Source: Pseudomonadota bacterium (GTDB lineage: Bacteria; Pseudomonadota; Gammaproteobacteria; Steroidobacterales; Steroidobacteraceae). Taken from it: 64,000 nt of DNA. The notes under the pieces are model-generated. The model saw nothing but the letters and a program-made list of their open reading frames with translations. It did not search any database and was not told the origin of the DNA. A program made the translations under genes and the position numbers. Below are positions 23,060 through 32,973 of this stretch, piece by piece (the stretch's first letter is position 1; each line of letters begins with the position of its first letter). Location of the stretch: positions 132,897 through 196,896 of the forward strand of contig JADJOO010000009.1 of NCBI GenBank assembly GCA_016713725.1, given 5' to 3'.

Positions 23060-24283
23060 TCAGGGCGTCAGGTAGCGCGACAGCTCGAGCTTCGCTATGT
23101 GGTTGCGGTGCACTTCGTCGGGGCCGTCCGCGATGCGCAGCGTGCGCGCCATCGCATAGGCCCAGCCGAGACCGTGATCATCGGTGACGCCCGCGCCACC
23201 GAAGAGCTGGATCGCCTGGTCGATGATCTGGCACGCGACGTTGGGCGCCACGACCTTGATCATCGCGATCTCCTTCTGCGCCGCCTTGTTGCCGGCAACG
23301 TCCATCTTCCACGCAGCATGCAGCGTCAGGAAACGCGCCTGGTCGAGCTTCATGCGGGCGTCTGCGATGCGCTCGCGCCACACGCCCTGCTCCGCCAGCT
23401 TCCGGTGGAACGCGGTGCGCTGCAGCGACCGGCGGCACATCGCTTCGAGCGAGCGCTCGGTCGCGCCGATGATGCGCATGCAATGGTGGATGCGGCCCGG
23501 GCCAAGGCGGCCCTGCGCGATCTCGAAGCCGCGACCTTCGCCGAGCAACAGGTTGCCGACCGGCACGCGCACGTTCTCGAAGTCCACCTCGGGGTGGCCG
23601 TGCGGCTCGTCGAGGTAACCGAACACCGGCACCGGGCGCACCACTCGCACTCCGGGCGTGTCCATCGGCACCAGGATCATCGACTGCTGCCGGTGCACGT
23701 TGGTGTTCGACGGGTCGGTCTTGCCCATGAAAATGAGCACCTTACAGCGCGGGTCCGACGCGCCCGAAGTCCACCACTTGCGGCCGTTGATCACGTAGTG
23801 ATCGCCGTCGCGCACGATGCTGGCCGAGATGTTGGTTGCATCCGACGACGCGACGGCCGGCTCGGTCATCGCGAAGCCGGAGCGAATCTCCCCTGCCAGC
23901 AGCGGCTTGAGCCAGCGCTCCTTCTGCTCATCGTTGCCGTAGCGCACGAGCACCTCCATGTTGCCGGTGTCGGGTGCGGCGCAGTTGAGCGCTTCGGGCG
24001 CAATGTGCGAGCGTCCGGTGATTTCGGCGAGCGGCGCGTACTCCAGGTTCGTCAGCCCGGCGCCGTGCTCGGATTCCGGCAGCCAGAGGTTCCATAACCC
24101 TGCAGCGCGCGCCCTGGTTTTCATCTCCTCCATCACGCGCGTCGGCACCCAGCCGTTGCCCTGCGCCTTGTTCGTCTCGACTTCGGCGAAGAAGCGCGTC
24201 TCGTTCGGATAGACGTGTTCGTCCATGAACGCGGTCAGGCGCGCCTGCAGGTCCTTGACGCGAGGGGAGTGTTCGAAGTCCAT
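23060..24283 (-). CDS. Acyl-CoA dehydrogenase
   Basis: FAD-dependent acyl-CoA dehydrogenase of 407 residues. The N-terminal helical domain begins [16 protein letters not shown]. The flavin/substrate beta domain has [16 protein letters not shown] and [11 protein letters not shown]. The C-terminal helical domain contains [18 protein letters not shown] and [17 protein letters not shown]. No signal peptide. Sequence style ([20 protein letters not shown]) is that of the longer-chain or branched acyl-CoA dehydrogenases often next to SDRs. The ATG at 24283 fits the family N terminus. The gene is 14 bp downstream of an SDR and 8 bp upstream of another, supporting one leftward operon in fatty-acid or steroid-type catabolism (inference). 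Confidence 0.93.
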   Translation of the reverse strand: MDFEHSPRVKDLQARLTAFMDEHVYPNETRFFAEVETNKAQGNGWVPTRVMEEMKTRARAAGLWNLWLPESEHGAGLTNLEYAPLAEITGRSHIAPEALNCAAPDTGNMEVLVRYGNDEQKERWLKPLLAGEIRSGFAMTEPAVASSDATNISASIVRDGDHYVINGRKWWTSGASDPRCKVLIFMGKTDPSNTNVHRQQSMILVPMDTPGVRVVRPVPVFGYLDEPHGHPEVDFENVRVPVGNLLLGEGRGFEIAQGRLGPGRIHHCMRIIGATERSLEAMCRRSLQRTAFHRKLAEQGVWRERIADARMKLDQARFLTLHAAWKMDVAGNKAAQKEIAMIKVVAPNVACQIIDQAIQLFGGAGVTDDHGLGWAYAMARTLRIADGPDEVHRNHIAKLELSRYLTP

Positions 24284-24297
24284 GGCGGTGTCCTGGG

Positions 24298-25071
24298 TCA
24301 GCTGCGCTTCTGTCGCGGCGCGAGCACCGCGGCGGGCAGGATCTTCAGCAACTGGGCGATGATCGTCCACGGCAGCACCGGCACCCAGCGCTTGCCCACC
24401 TGGCGCTCGATCATGCGGGCCATGATCGCGGCACCCTGGTCCACGTCGATCAGGAACGGCCGCGCGCCCTTGTTGCGATTGATGTCGGTGTCGATGAAAC
24501 CCGGCGCCAGTTCGGTGACGACGACGGGGGTCCCGCGGAGTTCTGCACGCAGCGCCTGCAGGTAACGGTGCAGGCCCGCCTTGCTCGCGCTGTACGCGCC
24601 GAAGCCGGGCAGGCCCTTGGAGCCCGCAACCGACGTCACACCGACGACGTGGCCAGAACCCTGCGCGCGAAAGATCGGCAACGCGGCTTCGATCGTCGCG
24701 ATCGCACCCACCAGGTTGATGTTGAGCGTCTCGCGCATCAGGGGCAGCTTGCCCCTGCCCGTGGGCGTGAGAGGCCCCACGCCCGCATTGGCGACGATCA
24801 CGTCGAGCCGGCCAAGCTGAGCCGCAGCACGCTGCACGGCGGACTCGATCGCATCCGTGTGGGCGACGTCGAGTGCAATCGTCACGACCTGCGCGGCACC
24901 GGCCGCGAGCAACTGCGGTGCCAGCGCTTCGAGGCGCTCGAGGCGGCGCGCCGCAATGGCGAGGCCGTAACCGCGCCGCGCAAACTCGCGGGCCAGGCCC
25001 TCGCCGATGCCGGAGGACGCCCCGGTGATCAACATGCACCGGGCACCGGGCGTCTTCGTTGTTGCCGTCAC
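24298..25071 (-). CDS. SDR-family oxidoreductase
   Basis: Short-chain dehydrogenase of 257 residues. The cofactor motif [12 protein letters not shown] is near residue 16, NAGVG follows, then [11 protein letters not shown] and the catalytic YSASK. Its C-terminal part ([20 protein letters not shown]) is hydrophobic, suggesting membrane association as in fatty-acyl reductase-like SDRs. The start is inferred as GTG 25071, which has GGAG about five bases upstream; no ATG lies in front of the Rossmann fold except the internal one at CMLITG. It is the first gene of the leftward lipid cluster and diverges from the LysR-type gene at 25191. Confidence 0.88.
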   Translation of the reverse strand: MTATTKTPGARCMLITGASSGIGEGLAREFARRGYGLAIAARRLERLEALAPQLLAAGAAQVVTIALDVAHTDAIESAVQRAAAQLGRLDVIVANAGVGPLTPTGRGKLPLMRETLNINLVGAIATIEAALPIFRAQGSGHVVGVTSVAGSKGLPGFGAYSASKAGLHRYLQALRAELRGTPVVVTELAPGFIDTDINRNKGARPFLIDVDQGAAIMARMIERQVGKRWVPVLPWTIIAQLLKILPAAVLAPRQKRS

Positions 25072-25190
25072 CGCGACTCCGACTTCCTGCAAGACGTTGC
25101 ATGATACGCCTCGGTGGCAGGCTCGGCGGCGTCTGCTCCCTCCGACAAGCCCGTCTGGGCAGCACGTTCGGCCTCTGTTAGCGTCGCGCC

Positions 25191-26263
25191 ATGGCGAAAA
25201 CACCGGCCTGCTGGACCTCCTGGCGCTCGTTCCGGCCGCGGACATTGCTCGAGCCGCAAAAGCCCTGGGACTGGACCCCGAAGCGCTGACGAAACGCCTG
25301 TTGGCACTCGATTCGACAGGCATCAGCACCCGCCTCGTCGACACTGCAACGCGGGCACTGAAGCCCGGCGAAGCCGGTCGCCTGGTCATCGACCACGCGG
25401 CCCGCATCTTCACGCAGGCACGCGACCTCACTCGCGACCTGGAAGAACTCGCGGGCCTGCAGGCGCCCGAGATGCATTTCGGCACGGACCTGTTCGCCGC
25501 GGAATTGCCGCTGGGCGCGGCACTGGGTCGCATGGCGTCGGCCAACTCGCGCTTGCGCGTGCACGCCGAGACCAGCGACTTTGAGCACCTGGCGCGCGAG
25601 GTGCTAGCGGGCAAGCTCGAGTTCGCCGTCGGCGACACGGCAGGCGCGGAGCGGCACCCGACGCGGCTCGCCATCGAGCCCGTGGCGGAACACCGGATGT
25701 TCTTCTTCGTGCGGCAGGGACACCCACTGGTCGCCGCCAGGGAACACTCGCTCGAGACGATCCTGGTGTTCCCGCTGGTGTCACCGCGGTTGCCGCAGCG
25801 CATGGCCGTGCATCTCGGCAAGGACGCGGCACACGCGCGCGTCGACCGCGAAACCGGCGACCTCACGCCCAGCCTGATGGTCGACAGCTTCGCCGTTGCG
25901 CGCAACGCGGTCACGGCAGGCGATGCGGTGGGCCTGGCGCCGCTCGTGGCACTGGAGCAGGACATCCGCACCAGGGAGATCGCGCTGCTGCCGTTCACGG
26001 CGCCATGGCTGCAGTTGAGCTACGGCCTGTTCTACACGCGCAAGCGTCCGCTCTCGCGCGTTGCACAGCTGTTCATGACCCAGCTGCGACAGGTCGAAGT
26101 GGTCCTGCAGGCACGCGAGCAGCGCGCGCTGGCGCGGCTCGACGGCAAGAAGCGCACGCGCCGGCCCGCACCGAAACGCAAAGTGAAGGCTGCTGCTGAA
26201 CCGGCGGTCCGTGTCGCGATGTCGACCGCCTCGTCTGCCCGCCGGACCCGGACCCGCCAGTGA
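25191..26263 (+). CDS. LysR-family transcriptional regulator, start obscured by an indel
   Basis: About 355 residues. The N-terminal winged helix is divergent but recognisable (GLLDLLALVPAADIARAAKALGLDPEALTKRL). A linker helix and a periplasmic-binding-like effector domain follow (MHFGTDLFAAELPLG, FAVARNAVTAGDAVGLAPL). The C terminus is Lys/Arg-rich. No in-frame start codon stands just before the helix-turn-helix. The ATG at 25191 is one frame off and would give MAKNTGLLDLL if the AAAA at 25197-25200 had one more A, so I place the start there. It is divergent from the SDR/acyl-CoA dehydrogenase operon, the usual LysR target arrangement, and overlaps the next gene by four bases. Confidence 0.8.
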
Positions 26264-27681
26264 ACCGCATCGCGTGCGGTCTCGTGACGATGGCGATGTC
26301 GACCGCGAGCCTGGCCGCGGATGGGGTACCGGCCACGTACCGCCTCGACCTCGTTCACACCGGCGGCAAGGGCACGGAAATTTTTGCGGTCGACCGCTTG
26401 CGGCAGGAACCCCTGCCGTGGCCCGGGCATCCATCGCGCGCAACGGACGACGGCAAGTCCGGCCTCTACCGCTTCGAGGTGCGCGATGCGGACGGGCAAC
26501 TGCTGCAGGCGCGCGGCTACTCATCGATCTTCGGCGAGTGGGTGACGACCGACGAGGCGCAGGACCAGCACCGCACCTTCCACGAATCGCTGCGGTTTCC
26601 TGCACCCGCGAAGCCGGGCCCGGTGCAGGTTCGGATCTACCGGCGCGATGCGCAACAGGTCTTCCAACCGGTGTGGGAGACGAAACTCGACACGACGGAC
26701 ATGTTCGTCGACCGGTCCCCGACCGCGGCGCAGGACCTGATCGTGATCGAGCAGCACGGCGCGGCCCGGGACAAGGTCGACCTGTTGTTGCTCGGCGACG
26801 GCTACACCGCCGCGGAATGCGCAGCGAAATTCCGCGCCGATGCCGAGCGCGTGACGGCAGCGTTGTTCAAGGTGCAGCCCTTCGCGCGCCGCCGCCAGGA
26901 CTTCAACGTCTGGGGACTGTGCCCACCCGCCGCGCAATCCGGCGTGTCGCGTCCGTCCACGGGCATCCATCGCGCTTCCCCGGCCGGAGCCACCTACGAC
27001 GCTTTCGGCAGCGAACGCTACCTGCTCACGTTCGAGAACCGCGCACTGCGCGAGATTGCCGCGCAGGCGCCGTACGAAGCGCTGGTGATCCTCGCCAACA
27101 ACGACACGTACGGGGGCGGCGGTATCTTCGGCTTGTACTCGACGCTGGCTGTGGACAGCTCGTGGGCCGACTACCTGTTCGTGCACGAGTTCGGCCACCA
27201 CTTCGCGGCGCTCGCGGACGAGTACTACACTTCGCCCGTCGCCTACGCGGCGCCGACCACGATCGTCGAACCATGGGAGCCGAATGTCACGGCGCTGCTC
27301 GACCGGGACAAGCTCAAGTGGCGTCACCTCGTCGCGACGAGCACGCCGGTCCCGACGCCGTGGCCAAAGGAGACATTCGAAGCGTACCAGCTCGATGTGC
27401 AGGCGCGTCGCAAGCAGATTCGCGCGGACCGCCGGCCGGAAAGCGAGATGGACGCGCTCTTCCGCGAGGAACAGGCGCACGTCACGAAACTGCTCGGCCG
27501 CGAACGCTACCCCTCGGCCGTCGGCGCATTCCAGGGCGCCAATTACGACGCGCAGGCGTACTACCGTCCGCAGCTCGACTGCATCATGTTCACGCGCGAC
27601 CAGGTGCCCTTCTGCCGTGTGTGCGAGGCGGCCCTCGAACAGGTCATCGACTCGATCGCACCGGGAACGGCGCAGCCCTAG
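26260..27681 (+). CDS. M64-family metallopeptidase, exported
   Basis: Zinc peptidase of the M64 (IgA-peptidase-like) family, 473 residues. It has an N-terminal signal peptide (MNRIACGLVTMAMSTASLAA). A beta-rich N-terminal domain is followed by the catalytic domain beginning VDLLLLGDGYTAAE. The zinc motif HEFGHHFAALADEYY is near residue 308. The start is GTG 26260 in a GTGA overlap with the LysR gene, so it is probably translated from the same message. Four cysteines near the C terminus (LDCIMF, FCRVCEA) could pair. The host substrate implied by the family name need not apply to an environmental organism. Confidence 0.9.
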   Translation: MNRIACGLVTMAMSTASLAADGVPATYRLDLVHTGGKGTEIFAVDRLRQEPLPWPGHPSRATDDGKSGLYRFEVRDADGQLLQARGYSSIFGEWVTTDEAQDQHRTFHESLRFPAPAKPGPVQVRIYRRDAQQVFQPVWETKLDTTDMFVDRSPTAAQDLIVIEQHGAARDKVDLLLLGDGYTAAECAAKFRADAERVTAALFKVQPFARRRQDFNVWGLCPPAAQSGVSRPSTGIHRASPAGATYDAFGSERYLLTFENRALREIAAQAPYEALVILANNDTYGGGGIFGLYSTLAVDSSWADYLFVHEFGHHFAALADEYYTSPVAYAAPTTIVEPWEPNVTALLDRDKLKWRHLVATSTPVPTPWPKETFEAYQLDVQARRKQIRADRRPESEMDALFREEQAHVTKLLGRERYPSAVGAFQGANYDAQAYYRPQLDCIMFTRDQVPFCRVCEAALEQVIDSIAPGTAQP

Positions 27682-27708
27682 CAGCGGGCTTGCCGGGAGC
27701 ACCGAACG

Positions 27709-28949
27709 ATGCCGCATGGAACGATCGACTTCACGCTCGACCCGCTTGCTTCGCCGCTGCGGCGGCCGCGGGTAGCACGCGCGCTTCACCTGGACACTCG
27801 GCATCCTGCTCGCCTTTGCCGCCCTGCTCATCTGCACGGTCGTGGCCGGACTGGGCTCCGCCGCCACCGGCGTATTCGTGCGCGCGCTGGCCCTGTCGTC
27901 CGCGATGTCGCTGCTCACGATCCTGATCCTCTGGTACCTCGACCGCCGTGAACGCGAGTCACCCTACGCCTGCGCCGCGGCGTTCCTGTGGGGGTGGGCT
28001 CATCGCGACAACGATCGCGCTGCCGCTCAACACGGCGGCGATCATGGCCGTCACGCAATGGCTCGAGCAGTTTCCCGAACTGGGCCAGATGCTGGGCCCC
28101 GACGCAGCGATGATGATCGGCGCGCCGCTTTCGGCGCCGATCGTCGAGGAAACGACCAAGGGCATCGGCATCGTGCTGCTCTTCTGGCTGCTGCGCGGCG
28201 AGTTCGACAACGTGCGCGACGGGTTCATTTACGGCGCCTTGATCGGCGCCGGCTTCAACTGGTTCGAATCGGCGCTGTACGTGCAGCAGAACTTCGTCGA
28301 GTTCGGCACCGCGCCGTACGGCTTCCAGATCGGGACGCGCTTCGCCTGGCTCGGCCTCGCGGGCCATGCGCTGTTTTCCGGACTCTTCGGTGCCTCGCTG
28401 GGCGTGTCGCGCGCCACTTCGAAGCTGTGGTTGCGCGTGCTCGCGCCCGTCGGTGGTTTCGCGCTGGCGATCCTCGGGCACGTGTGGAACAACTCGCTGC
28501 CGCTGTTCATGGCACTCGCCGCTGCGCAGGCCGGCGAGGCCGCACCGACCGAAGTGCTGGCGCCACCCACGTACACCGTCTGGGACGCCATGATCACGGC
28601 CAGCCTGACCAACGTCGTCGTGTTCCTGCCGTTTGTGCTGTTGCTCGCGTTCATTCTCCATCGCAGTGGCCAGGCCGAACGCCGTGTGCTCGTCGAGGAA
28701 CTCGAGGACGAGGTGGGGCGCAGCGTCACCGCCGGGGAATTGACGGCGATCAAGGCGGACCGCGCCTTTCGCACGCGACGTGTAGATCCTCGCCACGCGC
28801 GGGTTTCCGCGGCACTGGTTAACGCCCAGAACGAGCTGGCGTTTCGCAAGCGCCGGCTGAAAAGCCGCGGTCTCGACCCGACGCACGACGGCGTGCTCGA
28901 GCAGCGCCGGGCGCAGATTTCGGCATTGCGACGGAAGCTTCCGGGGTGA
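27709..28949 (+). CDS. PrsW-like intramembrane metalloprotease, two frameshifts
   Basis: Multi-spanning membrane protein of about 410 residues with the PrsW/CAAX-protease-like glutamate motif APIVEETTKG. Further histidine-bearing helices follow (GLAGHALFSGLFGASLG, GHVWNNSLP). In PrsW-type proteins these form a glutamate-histidine metal site for cleaving membrane-bound anti-sigma factors or related targets. The N terminus (MPHGTIDFTLDPLASPLRR) runs from ATG 27709. The frame then moves near 27770 into the first helix (RFTWTLGILLAFAALLICTV). It moves again in the G-run near 27990 (AAAFLWG then GLIATTIALPL). A GGGAG precedes the ATG. It lies 28 bp after the M64 gene. The target is unknown, and no anti-sigma gene is nearby. 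Confidence 0.82.
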
Positions 28950-29047
28950 CGACGTGGAACGCGACCAATTCGCAGCAACTACGTATTCCGGCCGCGGCCC
29001 GGGGGACGCACATTGCCTATGCTAGAAAGAAGCCCCAGGAGCCTGCC

Positions 29048-29566
29048 ATGTTCACCAGCCGTAACGCCCTCATCAGCCTCGTGGCTGCCGCCGCCTGCTG
29101 CGCGATTCCCGCGCTGGCCGCCGACGACGTGTTCACGGCAGCCATGGACGGGGCACAGTGCCTGCCCGAGCCGATCACGACGCCGGCGACCGGCGCCATC
29201 GAACTGCGCGCGAGCGCCGACGGCAAGAAAATCGATTACAAGATCACGGTCAACAAGCTGTCGAATGCGTCGCAGGCCGACCTGCACATCGGCGCCGCGA
29301 GCCAGAACGGCCAGCCGGTGGTCAAGCTGTGGCCCCAGGGCAATGCTGCTGCCAAGCGTGGTGAATTGACCGGCGTGCTGGTGGAAGGCTCATTCGACGC
29401 CAGCGACTTCATCGGCCCGATGACGGGTTCGCCGATGTCCGACCTGCTGGAAGAAATTCGCACCGGCAACACGTACGTCAACGTGCACACCTACGACGGC
29501 GTGGACCCGCCCTACTCGGGTCCGGGCGACTACCGCGTCGGTGAGATCCGCGGCCAGCTGAAGTAG
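29048..29566 (+). CDS. CHRD-domain exported protein
   Basis: A 172-residue secreted protein with a clear signal peptide (MFTSRNALISLVAAAACCAIPALAA). A single CHRD (chordin-like) beta domain follows: FTAAMDGAQ, ASADGKKIDYKITVN, ADLHIGAASQNGQPV, TYVNVHTYDG and a final GEIRGQL. Family knowledge: bacterial CHRD proteins are periplasmic or surface proteins of unclear role, some binding metals or other proteins. ATG 29048 has CAGGAG seven bases upstream. The convergent amidohydrolase gene ends 3 bp away. Confidence 0.9.
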   Translation: MFTSRNALISLVAAAACCAIPALAADDVFTAAMDGAQCLPEPITTPATGAIELRASADGKKIDYKITVNKLSNASQADLHIGAASQNGQPVVKLWPQGNAAAKRGELTGVLVEGSFDASDFIGPMTGSPMSDLLEEIRTGNTYVNVHTYDGVDPPYSGPGDYRVGEIRGQLK

Positions 29567-29569
29567 ACC

Positions 29570-30394
29570 CTAGAGGCGGAAAACCCGCCGCGCATTGGCG
29601 CCGAGAAAGCTTGCCGCAATCCCGGCGTCGAGTTGCATTTCCGCCAGGCCCTCGAGCGCGCGCGCCGGCGGAATCATCGGCCAGTTCGTGCCGAACAACA
29701 CCTTTTGACGACCGTGACCACGCAAGTAGTCGACCAGCGCGGCCGGATACCGCCTGACCGTGTATGCCGAAGTATCGATGTATACGTTCGGGTGCTTGGT
29801 CGCGACGGCGATCATCTCCTCGGTCCACGGATAGCCGATGTGCCCGCCAACGACGACGAGGTCCGGAAAGTCGATCGCCACCTGGTCGATGTACGGGATC
29901 GGCCGGCCGAACTCCGACGGCATGAGCGGGCCGGTGTGCCCGACCTGCGTGCAGAACGGGACGCCGAGTTCGCAGCACTCGCTGTAGACCGGGTAGAAGC
30001 GTGCGTGCGTCGGCGGCAGTTGCCACAGCCAGGGCAGCACACGCACGGCCTTGAAGCCGAGTTCACGCACGCAGCGGCGCAGTTCCTTCACGGCGGCCCG
30101 CGGGTTCGAGATGTCGAGCGAGCCCACGCCGATCAGCCGGTCGGGCGCCTGGCGGACGAAAGACGCGACTTCGTCGTTGGCGATCAGGTCACCGTGCGGC
30201 CCCGTCCACGCGCTGATCAGGCTGCGGCCGACGCCGCCCTCGTCCATGGCCGCGAGCGTGGCGGCCACAGGCATCTCGCCCGCGGCAGCATCGAGCCCTC
30301 CCTTGGTCCAGCGACGGAGCGATGCGAACATCGGGTGATTCAGGTGGCGCGTCGTCGGGTGCTGCGCCCAGGCATCGATGATTTCGGTTTCCAT
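29570..30394 (-). CDS. Amidohydrolase-2 family metal-dependent hydrolase
   Basis: A 274-residue TIM-barrel amidohydrolase of the ACMSD-like (amidohydrolase 2) group, which holds decarboxylases and hydrolases of cyclic or aromatic acids. Seen: ELGFKAVRVLPWLWQLPP, FCTQVGHTG, VVGGHIGYPWTEEMIAVA and NVYIDTSAY. The C-terminal VLFGTNWPMIPP supplies a metal-ligand region (Asn where many members have Ser-Asp). The usual N-terminal DxHxH metal pair is not evident, so activity is uncertain. The ATG at 30394 begins METEIIDAWAQHP; an upstream extension in the same frame is not conserved-looking. It is divergent from ahpC. Confidence 0.82.
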   Translation of the reverse strand: METEIIDAWAQHPTTRHLNHPMFASLRRWTKGGLDAAAGEMPVAATLAAMDEGGVGRSLISAWTGPHGDLIANDEVASFVRQAPDRLIGVGSLDISNPRAAVKELRRCVRELGFKAVRVLPWLWQLPPTHARFYPVYSECCELGVPFCTQVGHTGPLMPSEFGRPIPYIDQVAIDFPDLVVVGGHIGYPWTEEMIAVATKHPNVYIDTSAYTVRRYPAALVDYLRGHGRQKVLFGTNWPMIPPARALEGLAEMQLDAGIAASFLGANARRVFRL

Positions 30395-30447
30395 GCGCGC
30401 GAGGATCGCCCGTGACGTGCCGCGAATCAATGACCCACCGGCCGTCG

Positions 30448-30484
30448 ATAGTCGGCTCCTATCGAAATACGCATAACAATCTAT
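30448..30484 (+). promoter_or_regulatory. OxyR operator of ahpCF
   Basis: Four quarter-sites at exact OxyR spacing: ATAG-N7-CTAT-N7-CGCA-N7-CTAT, 37 bp in all, as in the tetramer consensus ATAGnTnnnAnCTAT-N7-ATAGnTnnnAnCTAT. Three of four core tetranucleotides match perfectly. It ends against the predicted -35 of the ahpC promoter, the position used for OxyR activation. No oxyR gene is in the window. Confidence 0.75.
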
Positions 30485-30513
30485 TGGCTCTACCGGTCTG
30501 GACCCCGGACAAT
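30484..30513 (+). promoter_or_regulatory. ahpC: Predicted sigma-70 promoter of ahpCF
   Basis: TTGGCT (30484-30489) and GACAAT (30508-30513) are 18 bp apart and directly follow the OxyR operator. That gives a leader of about 55-60 nt before ahpC ATG 30575. The weak -10 suits an activator-dependent promoter. Confidence 0.5.
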
Positions 30514-30574
30514 GCGCCCCATCGAAGCATTCACCCCTCTGCCATCCCGGCAAACCAACCTGGAGCCAAGACCC

Positions 30575-31138
30575 ATGTCACTGATCAACACCACCGTCCC
30601 GGCATTCAAGACGCAGGCCTTCCACAACGGCAAGTTCATCGAAGTCAGCAACGAGTCCATGAAGGGCAAGTGGTCGGTCGTCATCTTCATGCCGGCAGCA
30701 TTCACCTTTAACTGCCCGACCGAAGTCGAGGACGCAGCCGACAACTACGCCGAGTTCCAGCAGATGGGCGCCGAGGTCTATATCGTCACGACCGACACGC
30801 ACTTCTCGCACAAGGTGTGGCACGAAACCTCGCCAGCCGTCGGCAAGGCGAAGTTCCCGCTGGTCGGCGACCCGACGCACACCCTGACGCGCGGCTTCGG
30901 CGTGCACATCGAGGAAGCGGGCCTCGCCCTGCGCGGCACGTTCGTGGTCAACCCGGACGGCGTGATCAAGACCCTCGAGATCCACGACAACGCCATAGCG
31001 CGTGACGTCAAGGAAACGCTGCGCAAACTCAAGGCCGCACAGTACGTCGCCGCGCACCCGGGCGAAGTGTGCCCGGCGAAGTGGAACGACGGCGCGAAGA
31101 CAATCAAGCCGTCGCTCGACCTGGTGGGCAAGATCTGA
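30575..31138 (+). CDS. ahpC: Alkyl hydroperoxide reductase subunit C (peroxiredoxin)
   Basis: Typical 2-Cys peroxiredoxin, 187 residues, reducing hydrogen peroxide and organic hydroperoxides in the cytosol. The peroxidatic Cys47 lies in FTFNCPTE. The resolving cysteine is in GEVCPAKW near residue 168. The active-site region FPLVGDPT and the C-terminal YF-motif region of the AhpC1 group are present. Start ATG 30575 has GGAG upstream. Its stop overlaps the ahpF start (TGATG at 31136-31140). Regulation by OxyR is strongly suggested by the operator at 30448-30484. Confidence 0.97.
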   Translation: MSLINTTVPAFKTQAFHNGKFIEVSNESMKGKWSVVIFMPAAFTFNCPTEVEDAADNYAEFQQMGAEVYIVTTDTHFSHKVWHETSPAVGKAKFPLVGDPTHTLTRGFGVHIEEAGLALRGTFVVNPDGVIKTLEIHDNAIARDVKETLRKLKAAQYVAAHPGEVCPAKWNDGAKTIKPSLDLVGKI

Positions 31139-32736
31139 TGCTCGACACCGATCTCAAGGAACAGCTCCAGGGCTACCTCGGTCGGCTCACGCAGCCGATC
31201 GAGGTCGCTGCGGCCCTCGACGACTCCGACGCCGCTCGCGAAATGCAGGAACTGCTGCGTGAGATTGCGACGCTGTCGAGCCTGATCAGCTATCGCGAAA
31301 TGCGTGGCAGCGAGATTCCCGCGGGCAAGCGCACGCCCTCTTTCCGGGTCACGCGGGTCGGCGCAGACATGGGCGTCGACTTCGCGGGCATCCCGCTGGG
31401 CCACGAGTTCACCTCGCTGGTGCTCGCGCTGCTGCAGGCTGGCGGCTATCCGCCGAAGGTCGACGCGCCCGTGATCGAGCAGGTCAAGGCGCTGCAAGGC
31501 GAGTTCAACTTCGAGATCTTCATCTCGCTCTCGTGCCACAACTGCCCCGAAGTCGTGCAGTCGCTGAACCTGCTGGCCGTGCTGAACCCGGGCGTGCGCA
31601 CCACGATGATCGACGGCGCGCTGTTCCAGGCCGAGGTCGAGGCGCGGCAGATCATGGCCGTGCCGTACGTGTTCCTGAACGGCAGGGAGTTCTCGCAGGG
31701 CCGCATCAGCCTCGAGGAGATCCTCGCGAAGATCGACATCGGCGCCGGTGCGCGTGCCGCCGAGAACATCAGCGCCAAGGAGCCCTTCGACGTGCTCGTC
31801 GTGGGCGGTGGCCCCGCGGGCTCGTCTGCGGCCATCTACGCGGCCCGCAAGGGCATCCGCACGGGCGTGGTCGCGGACCGTTTCGGCGGCCAGGTGATGG
31901 ACACGCTCGGCATCGAGAACTTCATCTCGGTCAAGGCGACCGAGGGCCCGAAACTCGCGGCCGCGCTCGAAGAGCACGTCAAACACTACGAGGTCGACAT
32001 CATGAACCTGCAGCGCGCAGCACGGCTCGAGCCAGCGGGTAACGAGGGACTGTTCACGGTGACGCTCGAGAGCGGCGCACAGGTCAAGAGCAGGACCGTG
32101 ATCATCTCCACCGGTGCGCGCTGGCGGCAGATGAACGTGCCGGGCGAGAAGGAGTACTCCGGCAAGGGCGTGGCCTACTGCCCGCACTGCGACGGCCCGC
32201 TGTTCAAGGGCAAGCGCGTCGCCGTCATCGGTGGCGGCAACTCCGGCGTCGAAGCCGCGATCGACCTCGCCGGCATCGTCGCGCACGTCACGCTGCTCGA
32301 ATTCGACGGCAAGCTGCGCGCCGACGAGGTGCTGCAGCGCAAGCTGCGCAGCCTGCCGAACGTGCGCGTGATCGTGTCGGCGCAGACCACCGAAGTGCAC
32401 GGCGCCGACGGCAAGGTCAATGCGCTGAGCTACAAGGATCGCAGCTCGGGTGAGACCCACCGCGTCGAACTCGAAGGCGTGTTCGTGCAGATCGGCCTGC
32501 TGCCCAACACCGACTGGCTCAAGGGCACGGTAGCGCTCTCGCCGCGCGGCGAGATCGAAGTCGACGCCAGGGGCCAGACGTCACTGCCGGGCGTGTTCGC
32601 GGCGGGCGACGCCACGACGGTGCCGTACAAGCAGATCATCATCGCGATGGGCGAAGGCTCGAAGGCGGCGCTCGGCGCGTTCGATCACCTGATCCGCGTG
32701 CCGGTGCCGGCGTCGGGCGAAGCGGCGGCGGCTTGA
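31138..32736 (+). CDS. ahpF: Alkyl hydroperoxide reductase subunit F
   Basis: NAD(P)H- and FAD-dependent flavoprotein that recycles oxidised AhpC; 532 residues. The N-terminal double thioredoxin-fold domain has the CHNC active pair ([12 protein letters not shown]). The FAD domain has [17 protein letters not shown], and the reductase redox pair is CPHC in [16 protein letters not shown]. The NADH-binding [15 protein letters not shown] and the closing FAD motif [16 protein letters not shown] follow. Order and length match AhpF rather than plain thioredoxin reductase. It is co-transcribed and translationally coupled with ahpC. Confidence 0.97.
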   Translation: MLDTDLKEQLQGYLGRLTQPIEVAAALDDSDAAREMQELLREIATLSSLISYREMRGSEIPAGKRTPSFRVTRVGADMGVDFAGIPLGHEFTSLVLALLQAGGYPPKVDAPVIEQVKALQGEFNFEIFISLSCHNCPEVVQSLNLLAVLNPGVRTTMIDGALFQAEVEARQIMAVPYVFLNGREFSQGRISLEEILAKIDIGAGARAAENISAKEPFDVLVVGGGPAGSSAAIYAARKGIRTGVVADRFGGQVMDTLGIENFISVKATEGPKLAAALEEHVKHYEVDIMNLQRAARLEPAGNEGLFTVTLESGAQVKSRTVIISTGARWRQMNVPGEKEYSGKGVAYCPHCDGPLFKGKRVAVIGGGNSGVEAAIDLAGIVAHVTLLEFDGKLRADEVLQRKLRSLPNVRVIVSAQTTEVHGADGKVNALSYKDRSSGETHRVELEGVFVQIGLLPNTDWLKGTVALSPRGEIEVDARGQTSLPGVFAAGDATTVPYKQIIIAMGEGSKAALGAFDHLIRVPVPASGEAAAA

Positions 32737-32824
32737 GGGCCTGATAGCGGTTTTCACCACTGCCCGGGGAGCAAGCGGCGGATTACCGTTGACCGGTTAA
32801 TCGGCCACGTCCCCGGAGCACGGA

Positions 32825-32971
32825 ATGGAAAGATTCAGCCTGCTGTTCACGACCGACTATGGGTTGATGAGCCTGGGCGTCATCCTGTTCATCGTCGTGA
32901 TGGGTTTCTACCTGTCCAGGAAGCTGAAGAAGCTGATGAACCAGGAGCCTGGCAAGGAAGGATGGGAGTAG
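32825..32971 (+). CDS. DUF3149-type single-span small membrane protein
   Basis: A 48-residue peptide starting at ATG 32825. A short amphipathic lead (MERFSLLFTTDYG) is followed by one transmembrane helix (LMSLGVILFIVVMGFYL), a basic patch (SRKLKKLM) and an acidic tail. This matches the size and layout of DUF3149 proteins (family from memory). The purine-rich ACGGA just before the ATG is a weak ribosome site. Its stop lies 2 bp from the stop of the convergent cytochrome b561-like gene. Function unknown. Confidence 0.75.
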   Translation: MERFSLLFTTDYGLMSLGVILFIVVMGFYLSRKLKKLMNQEPGKEGWE

Positions 32972-32973
32972 CC

